Of a stretch of DNA of 21,335 bases, positions 16,701 through 21,335 are shown piece after piece. The translations under genes were made by a program, and so were the position numbers. Every line of letters begins with the position of its first letter. Position 1 is the stretch's first letter. The notes below the pieces were generated by a model, which saw only the letters and a list, made by a program, of their open reading frames with translations, was not told the origin of the DNA and ran no database searches. Origin of the DNA: Zygnema cylindricum (taxonomy: Eukaryota > Streptophyta > Zygnematophyceae > Zygnematales > Zygnemataceae); NCBI GenBank assembly GCA_037447655.1, contig JBBHKE010001223.1, forward strand, positions 57,377 through 78,711, written 5' to 3'.

Positions 16701-19700
16701 CGAAAGGATTGGTTGAGGAGAATTCCGTATTTCCGAATGAAACAAGACTTTCAGCCGATGAAGCTTGACCATGGTATGAACCACGTCCTCCAAAATGACT
16801 TCGTCCACCCGTACGGCCAGATCCACCTTGTCGGTCTTGTTTGCGTTTCAGTGCTGGGCACACATCGATGATGTGATCCAACGCGCGACAATAGCGACAG
16901 GCGGTGGATGAAGATTTTGACGGCCTAGGATTCGGAGAAAAGCTGGCCAAGGCGACTCCAGAGTTGATTTGAAATGACTGTTTCATCTCCTTGTGGACAA
17001 GCCGAGCTGTCAGGGTCGGAATAGTCAAAGGAATCGGTGAGTTGTCCAGGGAGGAAATGAGAGAGGAATAATGATCTGGTAATCCTCCCAAGATTGCTGA
17101 AATAAGATCTTCGTCAAAGATCGGTGATTTGATACTTTTGAGTTGTCCAGCGAGCGACTTAATTTGCTGGACATAAGTTTGAATGGAATCAGTAGGCAGC
17201 TTTCGATAAGTGTTGAGCTGCCGTTTAAGGAAGAGTTTGTTCGACCAAGACTGATTCTCATATGCGGAGGTCAATAATATCCACGCATTGTGAGCGGAGA
17301 CTGCATCGCGAATGAAGTCAATTTGAGAGGGCTCAAGAGCTAGGACCAGCCGGGAGTGGGCTTCGTCGTTTTTAGCGAGCCAGATTGTTTTGGCTGCAGC
17401 GTCAGTCGGTTCAGGTTCACTGCCGCTAATGATTGACCAAAGTTTTCACGACGAAAAAGGTGCTCAATCTGATACTTCCAACTGTAAAAATCTGTCCCAT
17501 TAAATTTGGCAACGGAATTGGCGTTGCCAGGCCCATAACCTATTACAGATGAAGTCATGATGACAAATAGAGTGGAAGGAAAGGGGACAGAAAAGTTTTG
17601 TCTTTTATAAAATTAAAAACTGATACAAAACAAGAAGAAAGGAAAAGCTAAATAGAGAAAATATCTCGAGAGTGACCTCTCGAGAACTACGTGTACTTTC
17701 CTATTCTGAAGAGGCACTTGACCTTTCGGCCAAGAACCACGGTCAAGATTTATAAACAGATCTTGACCAGAATCTTATCACGTAGAAACCTGTTGACTGT
17801 AGAACACAGAAAGACTGAATTATAGCAATCCTAGATACTAGGACAGACTACAGAATTCTAAATACCGAAATCCTAGAAAACAGAATTCAGAATTTCGATA
17901 TTAAAAACAATGTCAGAAAATTAGATTCTATCAAAGACTATATTTCTAACAAGAGAGAGGAGAGAGAGGAGAGGGGAGAGGGGAGAGAGAGGGGAGAGAG
18001 GGGGGAGAGAGAGAGAGAGAGAAGGGCAGGAAAGGAAAGGAGGGAAAAGGAGGGAGAAGAAAATCACCCTCTTTAGTCCTATAAGTCGAGCTTTATACAT
18101 CTCCTCTGTCGCGAGACTCTCCTCCTCCGACTTCAAAATAGATGCCTCTCCCTCTCCACTCTCTGACCGATCTGAAAAAATATAAGGGAGTCAAGATATA
18201 TTTTATTTTTTCTGTTGTTTTGATTTTTTTCCTATTTTTTATATCAATTCATGTGAAATCGTTTCAACATTGAACATAAGAAAAATTAGACATTTAAATT
18301 TCAACATTTTCACAATAGATATACACATATATACAAACACGCACACTCACACACACACACACATACACACAGACATACACACACACATTCACACACACAC
18401 ACACACACATATACACAGCAAAAAACCAAAAAAGAAAAAAGACATTATTCATCAAAACCACGACATAAAAATAGCATAGAAAAACGTTTTTTTCTGTTTT
18501 TACCAGATTGCTGTTTTTTAGACATTTTTCTCTTTCTTTCCAATGCCTCCTTTTGTTGCATTACCGCAGTCTGCAAAATTATCAAAAAAACCTTGAATTT
18601 ATAACAATTTTTGGGGTTTTTTAGAGTTTTCTGCGGTATTGAGAGTTTTGAATGTTTTTTAAGCTTCGAAATCGTCTAAAAAACAAATCCCTAAAAAATT
18701 CTGAAAATTCCGTACAAAAATTGGAACAAAATCTGAAAAAATAAACTAAAACAAGTCCACATTTTTTTTTTACAAAAATTACAAAAGAAGATGCACAATT
18801 TCATGAAATACGAAAAACGCCCAGAAAACTTAAAAACTAAAAAATTGAAGACCACGAAACCCTAAAAATAAAAAATGACCTTAAAATGAGCCAAAAACTT
18901 GACGCTGAAAAAATGAAAAAAAGAACAAGAAAGATAAGAAAAGTAGATGAAGAAAAAAAAAACAAAAAAGAAAAAAACGCACAAGTCGATTTTGAATATC
19001 CTTGTATACTTGTCCTTCCTCCCAAACTTCCGAAAGCATGGTCCCCGCCCTATTCCCCGACCAAAATTCACCATATTTAGTGTGGATCTCATCAATTACA
19101 ATGGAATAACTAATAAGTAATCAATAAAGGAACATACTTTAGTGAGGAATTCACCAACTACAATCGAACATCTAACAAGTAAATAGCAAAGGAACATAAT
19201 TTAGCGTAGAATTCAATGATAATAATGGATAACTAGTAATAAGAAAAAATGAAGAAACATTATTTAATGTGGATCAAAATAAAATTCCCGGAAGGACATC
19301 AGTGTGGATTATCGTCCCACTTACGTCCATTTCTAAATTGTTTTCCCCAAACATTTGAATAGTATTGAATAACATTATTAACAACAATAGAGATAAAGAA
19401 CTCTAAACAAACATCAAGGCAACAAAAAAAAGAACAATGATGATAAGAAAAAACCTTTTTGCAACTGTCCTTGAAGAAAATATAAAGAGTGATAAAAAAA
19501 AGAGATGTAAAAATGGCATAAAAAAAGTGCGATAGTGCCATTAACAGGGGGTAAATAATAATAATAAAAAAGGGAGCTGATCCCAGCGCTCCCACATTTC
19601 CAAAAAGTAATGAAGAAAGTAATATAAAAAAGTGCTAAAAACAAAATAAGCAGGGGGATCTGACCTCATAACTCCGACATTTCCGAGACGAATCGAATTT

Positions 19701-21067
19701 TGTTGGAGTCGAATTCTTGCTTCGCTTCTTTCACCTTTTGCGGCCAAAATCAGTACTTCAGAAACCATTCGAACTCTCTGAAAAAAAAGTAAAAAAGAAA
19801 CCATTCATGCTCTCTTAAAATAGCTTAACAAACTGAAGACATGACTAAACTATTTTACCGGAGAGCAATCACAACAAAGTAGAGAAAAAATGGACACAAA
19901 GAAATCGAAATTGATTGAGTTAAAATCAAAATGAAATAGAATTTTGAAAAAACAAACATTAAAAGCTGATTTTAGAAAAAGCCAAACATAAATGAAAATC
20001 GATGTCAAACATCCAACAACAAAGATGGAAAACCAAACATAAGACACTCCTTATTAAAATATAAACATTGAGAAATTTCACTTAATTTTTTAAAAACTTA
20101 CCAGCCCCAAATAAGACTTACCCATATAGAACTCAGTTGCTTAGGGTTTTTTCATAATTTCCAGGCTTTATCAGATTTTATCAGGCTTTCTTTTGTATTA
20201 TTTCGAGAGAGAGAGACAGAGAGGCAGAGGAAGTCGGAGTGGGAAAGGTCGAGCTAAGGGGAGAGGAGAGAGATAAATTAACTTCCTGGCACTCACCTGC
20301 TGTTCTCGATTACTTTCTCTCTTCTTAATTTCTTCAATATCCTGCCAATCCTCCAAAAGACCAAAACAATTTAATTTCAAAAAGTAATATCAACCTGAAA
20401 AATACCGTAATCCCTTTCCCTTAATTTCCCTTTTGGCAAACAGAAAAACAAAGGAACATATGCATATAAAATTGTGGCAAATCGTCGGTAAAAATATTCC
20501 GGAAAACATATTCGCTCTTCCCGTTACTCACTCTTTTCTCCCTTGTCTTGTTCTCTTCTTCTCCCTCTCTGTCTTGCCTTCTTCTTCTTCTCTCCCATCT
20601 CTCTCACTCTCTCCTTCACCCATTGTCCTTGCACGCAACCTCTTTTCTGCTCTCCTTCCCTTATCCCCCGTTACCCATATCATCCTTTCCTTCTTATTCC
20701 TCGTCTTATCCTCGTTACCTGACCTCTCCCTCCCTTCCGTTCCTCTCTTCTCCCTCCATTTGTCCTCTCTACATTCTCATTTGCAGCAACCTTCTGTTGC
20801 CACTCGTTCCTTCCCCTCTCTGCCCCCCCTCTCTCTCTCCCTCCCTTTCTCCCTCTCTCTCTCTCTCCCTCCCTCTCCTCTCCTTTTCCATCGCATACCT
20901 TCCTTTCTGCAGCTACCCTCTCTGCCCCCATCTGTCTTTGTCTCTCTCCCTTTCCTTCCATCTCTTACCTTCACTTTTGAAGCTACTCTTTCTGCTGCCT
21001 CTCTCTTCACTTCCTCCATAGCTGCCTCCAATTTCTTCAAATTTTCCTTCATATTCTCCAATTCTTC
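10564..21067 (-). CDS. TSL: TOUSLED-like Ser/Thr kinase gene (TLK), partial, eleven exons
   Basis: TLKs are nuclear kinases that phosphorylate the histone chaperone ASF1. Plant TOUSLED acts in development and chromatin maintenance. Eleven exons (listed separately) assemble in order on the minus strand: coiled-coil regulatory part, then kinase domain with GKGGFSEV (glycine loop), KLHQ (catalytic Lys), HYDLKPANI (catalytic loop), [14 protein letters not shown] (activation segment), YLPPECF and [20 protein letters not shown] is characteristic of plant TLKs. All GT-AG junctions keep phase except at exon 12438-12253, which is 186 bases where about 211 are expected and holds an in-frame TAA. The N-terminus lies right of the window and the C-terminal exon is not clear. 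Introns carry a Copia element and a MITE. As written, the locus cannot encode a full kinase; assembly error or pseudogenisation are both possible. Confidence 0.93.
10904..10958 (-). CDS. TSL: TLK exon, subdomain VIII (PPE)
   Basis: A 55-base exon (TTTAG|G ... AAAG|GTGAG). Its first base completes the Trp of GTYW. It then reads [18 protein letters not shown], the TLK version of the APE motif. It joins VDVW in frame. Confidence 0.93.
11162..11383. mobile_element. MITE-like element with ~72-bp terminal inverted repeats
   Basis: The left end (TACACCGTGTATCGCTATTA...) and the reverse complement of the right end are identical for 25 bases. They stay alignable for about 72 (both reach CCACTTAAA and GTACACACTT), at roughly 85% by eye. 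The spacer is about 75 bases, so the whole is 222 bp with no coding capacity. TA at both outer edges fits a TA target duplication as made by Tc1/mariner-type (Stowaway-like) elements; no longer duplication is seen. The short length, long terminal inverted repeats and intron location are typical of a miniature inverted-repeat transposable element. The family is not recognised. Confidence 0.82.
11511..11675. repeat. degenerate ~24-bp AT-rich tandem repeat
   Basis: About seven diverged units of the form TAG-n-TTTATAn(4)TCTTTTTC, for example TAGAGTTTATATGGCTCTTT and TTAGTGTTTATAAGATTCTT. It lies directly downstream (gene sense: upstream of the MITE) in the same intron. Confidence 0.55.
11692..11956 (-). 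CDS. TSL: TLK exon, catalytic loop, DFG and activation segment
   Basis: 265 bases between CAG|GTAAAG and TATTG|GTAAGG. It reads [20 protein letters not shown], then [13 protein letters not shown] (catalytic loop, with HYD in place of HRD as normal for TLKs), [10 protein letters not shown] (Mg-binding DFG) and [11 protein letters not shown] (activation segment). Phases match its neighbours. Intact. Confidence 0.95.
12020..12168. repeat. degenerate (CAATTAACATTTAG)n tandem repeat
   Basis: Repeating AACATT, TAGCATTT and CAATTAAC words in a TLK intron (12252-11957). The period is about 7 or multiples of it, with drift. Similar words appear in the next intron's repeat. Confidence 0.6.
12253..12438 (-). 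pseudogene. TSL: TLK exon broken by clustered small deletions
   Basis: This exon should encode subdomains II-V, ending FCEG. The splice sites (CCAG|GCTAG and GAAG|GTGGG) are intact. In the phase-0 frame it reads ASLAE, TAA stop (12423-12421), [26 protein letters not shown]. The homologous sequence then moves to a second frame (RPHVV) and a third ([20 protein letters not shown]). Its 186 bases are about 25 short of the roughly 211 expected from Arabidopsis TSL. The losses are spread over many 1-3 base positions. Skipping the exon also breaks phase. All other placed exons are free of indels. Either this copy is dying, or this patch is badly assembled. Confidence 0.85.
12498..12557. repeat. (TAATAATATTAT)n AT microsatellite
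   Basis: Alternating TAATAATATTATTAG units that are largely self-complementary, in a TLK intron. Confidence 0.75.
12611..12657. repeat. (GGGA)n microsatellite
   Basis: About ten GGGA/GGAG units on the plus strand in the same intron (12922-12439). On the gene strand it is a polypyrimidine (TCCC)n tract. Confidence 0.95.
12923..13102 (-). CDS. TSL: TLK exon, coiled coil to glycine loop
   Basis: Sixty codons between ATAG|GAAGAG and AAG|GTTTGT, phase 0 at both ends. [16 protein letters not shown] and [16 protein letters not shown] end the regulatory coiled coil. [19 protein letters not shown] is subdomain I with the glycine-rich loop. This is very close to the plant TOUSLED consensus. Intact. 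Confidence 0.95.
13092..13330. repeat. ~100-bp degenerate tandem repeat at exon edge
   Basis: Three diverged copies starting near 13092, 13193 and 13301. Each begins with a TCCTCT..CCnATAAA-like block and is followed by a purine run of AAAG/GAAA. In the gene sense each copy has an ATTTATxGGxAGAG block resembling the true acceptor at 13104-13103. Confidence 0.5.
13340..13394. repeat. GA-rich tract at truncated Copia 3' end
   Basis: GAAAGAAAAAGAGAGGGGAG and similar purine runs up to the GGGGG at 13391-13395, where Copia RNase H coding sequence starts. It shares the GAGAGGGGAGAGGGGAGAG string with the tract at the other end of the element. Confidence 0.85.
13391..15311 (-). pseudogene. Copia reverse transcriptase and RNase H, open but 3'-truncated
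   Basis: One uninterrupted frame. A Pro/Ser-rich linker ([14 protein letters not shown] ... [18 protein letters not shown]) leads to [39 protein letters not shown] (catalytic Asp), LYGLKQAPR and [11 protein letters not shown] (YVDD catalytic pair near 14258-14247). RNase H follows: [28 protein letters not shown] and [11 protein letters not shown], with its acidic residues present. It stops at TLTFQYC; the usual ADxxTK end is missing. The tail after this is translated GA tract, not element. Confidence 0.93.
15311..15800 (-). pseudogene. Copia integrase C-terminal half
   Basis: After a one-base shift the integrase resumes as [11 protein letters not shown]. It has RTDNGEEF (second catalytic Asp), [11 protein letters not shown] (catalytic Glu) and [18 protein letters not shown] at 15359-15357 and TAA at 15314-15312 interrupt the next conserved part ([14 protein letters not shown], then SKAYRIWLV). 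Each stop can be explained by a C to T change of a Gln codon. Confidence 0.88.
15784..17558 (-). pseudogene. Copia gag, protease and integrase N-terminal half
   Basis: Gag starts with [15 protein letters not shown] at 17558. After [15 protein letters not shown] the frame shifts in an A run (plus-strand TTTT 17443-17446) and resumes as [16 protein letters not shown]. Gag continues [15 protein letters not shown] to a zinc knuckle [14 protein letters not shown] (C-x2-C-x4-H-x4-C, 16899-16858). The protease motif is [10 protein letters not shown] where DSGAS is expected: the codon at 16485-16483 is AGA, giving Arg. The integrase zinc finger is H-x4-H (WHMRFGH) ... C-x2-C (FCSGC), followed by LIHSDLCGP with the first catalytic Asp. 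The frame breaks again after [10 protein letters not shown]. Confidence 0.88.
17620..17628 (-). other. putative primer binding site
   Basis: TTGTATCAG on the minus strand resembles the initiator-Met tRNA primer site of plant Copia elements (TTGGTATCAG...) with one G missing and a poor match after it. The position between LTR and gag is right. Confidence 0.4.
17665..17684. repeat. perfect hairpin CTCGAGAG/CTCTCGAG in LTR
   Basis: An 8-base perfect inverted repeat with a TGAC loop, in the probable transcribed (R/U5) part of the LTR. Confidence 0.85.
17718..17798. promoter_or_regulatory. W-box cluster in LTR
   Basis: TTGAC(C/T) cores at 17718-17723 (+), 17741-17746 (-), 17763-17768 (+) and 17793-17798 (+). 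This is four WRKY-type sites in about 80 bases surrounding the TATA box. WRKY control, as of stress-induced plant Copia elements, is inferred. Confidence 0.4.
17741..17768 (-). promoter_or_regulatory. LTR TATA box inside a perfect inverted repeat
   Basis: GGTCAAGAT and ATCTTGACC (9 bases each) flank a 10-base loop. The loop and adjoining bases read TTTATAAAT on the minus strand at 17756-17748, a good TATA box for transcription toward gag. Each arm is also a W-box. Confidence 0.6.
17952..18060. repeat. GA-rich tract at Copia 5' end
   Basis: About 105 bases of GAGAGG, GGGGAGA and (GA)n, starting at the base after the LTR terminus and ending near the TLK donor at 18067. On the gene strand it is an intronic polypyrimidine run. 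Confidence 0.92.
18068..18171 (-). CDS. TSL: TLK exon, regulatory region
   Basis: 104 bases between TTCAG|AT and AAGAGG|GTGATT. It reads [17 protein letters not shown], then [15 protein letters not shown], matching the acidic linker and YKxRLxxxKR segment upstream of the final coiled coil in plant TOUSLED. It ends in phase 0 and joins EEEAVLRER across the Copia-bearing intron. Confidence 0.9.
18336..18418. repeat. (CA)n microsatellite
   Basis: Imperfect ACACAC with ATAC, CTC and AGAC interruptions, in a TLK intron. Confidence 0.95.
18504..18570 (-). CDS. TSL: TLK exon, coiled coil
   Basis: 67 bases between GCAG|ACTGCG and TCTG|GTAAAA. It reads [20 protein letters not shown] plus QS; the last base completes Asp with the next exon. 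It corresponds to the exREAIERQRK-type coiled coil of plant TLKs. Confidence 0.88.
18983..19049 (-). CDS. TSL: TLK exon, conserved VWEEG segment
   Basis: 67 bases between AATAG|GGCGGG and CGACTT|GTGCGT. Its first base completes Arg. It then reads [20 protein letters not shown] plus RL. The EVWEDG-x5-DL motif is a hallmark of plant TLK regulatory regions. Confidence 0.9.
19076..19310. repeat. 62-bp tandem repeat, about 3.5 copies
   Basis: Units begin TTTAGTG(T/A)GGA at 19076, 19138, 19200 and 19263, with periods 62, 62 and 63. Units share CAATTACAAT, GGA/CGAA-TAACTA and AAAGGAACAT blocks. The fourth unit decays after 20 bases. It sits in the TLK intron 25 bases before (gene sense) the acceptor of the VWEEG exon. 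Confidence 0.85.
19665..19777 (-). CDS. TSL: TLK exon, conserved SIRLGNV segment
   Basis: 113 bases between TTTCAG|AGAGTT and ATGAG|GTCAGA. It reads [20 protein letters not shown], then [17 protein letters not shown]. The ERxEARxRL...RLGxV pattern matches plant TLKs. The last two bases join G of the next exon to make Arg. Confidence 0.9.
20203..20275. repeat. GA-rich tract
   Basis: GAGAGAGAGACAGAGAGGCA followed by looser purine sequence, in a TLK intron. Confidence 0.8.
20297..20341 (-). CDS. TSL: TLK exon, 45-bp coiled-coil exon
   Basis: Fifteen codons ([15 protein letters not shown]) between TTGGCAG|GAT and CAGCAG|GTGAGT, phase 0 at both ends. It is charged and helical. Assignment rests on splice sites, phase and position between two better-supported exons. 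Confidence 0.72.
20520..20965. repeat. CT-rich polypyrimidine region with diverged repeats
   Basis: About 440 bases, mostly TCTC/CCTT on the plus strand (purine on the gene strand), filling most of the first visible TLK intron. Long Ser/Leu/Pro frames here are artefacts of composition. Inside it are diverged copies of the preceding exon end (see 20880-20975). Confidence 0.9.
20969..21067 (-). CDS. TSL: TLK exon, first visible, coiled coil
   Basis: Thirty-three codons between CTCAG|GAAGAA and GTGAAG|GTAAGA, phase 0. It reads [20 protein letters not shown], then [13 protein letters not shown], a clear heptad coiled coil as in TLK N-terminal halves. Upstream exons lie beyond the window. Confidence 0.8.
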
Positions 21068-21335
21068 CTGAGTATATTTTAATAATAAGTGCAAAAAAAA
21101 ATCGAAAAGGGAAAAGAACAAAAAGAAACGAAAGGAAAAAGGGAGAAAAAAGGGAATACTGAGTTAAAAGATGTTGGCCCGTATTTTATTTTCATGAACT
21201 TCCTCTAATATTTGTTCTTAACAATCAGTCCACATTCATTGTTCAAAATTAAGTTTGATAACATTTTGTCCTCATTTTCCTTAGAAAAACAAAATAAACA
21301 ATACGAAGCAAAATTTCATATAACTTTTTAGTGTG
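21068..21335 (-). other. intron, no exon supported
   Basis: AT-rich, with a good polypyrimidine/branch region for the acceptor at 21070-21068. A TTTTTCTAAG-GAAAATGAGG near 21275-21300 (minus) is acceptor-like, but no matching donor and frame could be found. Confidence 0.5.

Larger units (their letters stand above)
13391..17951 (-). mobile_element. Ty1/Copia LTR retrotransposon, 3'-truncated
   Basis: About 4.56 kb in a TLK intron, in the same orientation as the gene. Order is 5' LTR, leader, gag, protease, integrase, RT, RNase H, which is the Copia order (integrase before RT). Coding is lost after the RNase H end peptide TLTFQYC; the 3' LTR and polypurine tract are absent. Outside both ends lie GA-rich tracts, so no target duplication can be read. 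Defects are a frameshift in gag near 17443-17446, G to R in the protease motif, a frameshift in integrase near 15795, and stops at 15359-15357 and 15314-15312. From 15311 to the truncation the frame is open. The element is non-autonomous as it stands but not ancient. Confidence 0.93.
17621..17951 (-). repeat. 5' LTR of the Copia element
   Basis: It begins TGTTAGAAATATAG at 17951, a typical Copia LTR start, next to a GA tract. The other edge is uncertain and is placed near 17621-17630, just before a tRNA-binding-site-like TTGTATCAG. It contains a TATA box, W-box cores and two perfect hairpins. Without a 3' LTR its limits cannot be confirmed by comparison. Confidence 0.7.
13103..18067 (-). other. 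4,965-bp TLK intron hosting Copia
   Basis: Donor GTGATT at 18067 and acceptor TATAG at 13103 join LKR to EEEAVL in phase 0. Without the element, about 400 bases remain, similar to the other introns here, so the insertion explains its size. Confidence 0.9.

Noticed and set aside
18270-18479. Thr/His-rich open frame
   Set aside because: It is a translated (CA)n microsatellite within a TLK intron.
20433-21071. Long Ser/Leu/Pro frames on both strands
   Set aside because: Direct translation of a CT/GA-rich tract; the only real coding here is the minus-strand exon at 21067-20969.

Overview
The window looks like nuclear DNA of a green plant (streptophyte). The evidence is a TOUSLED-type kinase split into many small GT-AG exons, the last exon of an NTF2-type nuclear transport factor, pentatricopeptide (PPR) repeat remnants, a Ty1/Copia retrotransposon, AAACCCTAA telo-box motifs and T-rich introns. 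I see no bacterial operons, CRISPR arrays or convincing RNA genes. The species cannot be named; the kinase and NTF2 sequences do not look like a textbook angiosperm, but that is an impression. A 990-base run of N (5346-6335) marks an assembly gap.

Left part, plus strand. 1-1596 is non-coding and ends in the acceptor of an NTF2 last exon (1597-1674), so the rest of that gene lies left of the window. 2331-2804 is an unexplained open frame. 3191-5047 is a three-exon gene for a 348-residue coiled-coil protein that I do not recognise. After the gap, 6336-7590 holds a decayed PPR gene with frameshifts and stops. 7600-10260 is AT-rich and shows no gene.

Right part, minus strand. From 21067 down to 10564 I can place eleven exons of a TOUSLED-like Ser/Thr kinase (TLK). 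Ten have intact frames and matching splice phases. They cover the coiled-coil regulatory part, the glycine loop, HYDLKP, DFG, the activation segment, PPE and the VDVWS helix. One exon (12438-12253), which carries the catalytic lysine and helix C, is broken by a cluster of small deletions and an in-frame stop. The C-terminal exon is not cleanly recognisable; a degraded candidate lies near 10260-10370.

The kinase introns carry most of the interest. The 4,965-base intron at 18067-13103 holds a sense-oriented, 3'-truncated Copia element with one LTR, both of whose ends abut GA-rich tracts. The 10959-11691 intron holds a 222-bp MITE-like element with ~72-bp inverted repeats. Other introns hold a 62-bp tandem repeat, degenerate AT minisatellites and repeat copies that include splice-site-like sequence. 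No novel multi-gene system is evident; the unusual points are the locally broken kinase exon, the element ends in GA tracts and the two inverted-repeat structures (MITE and LTR).
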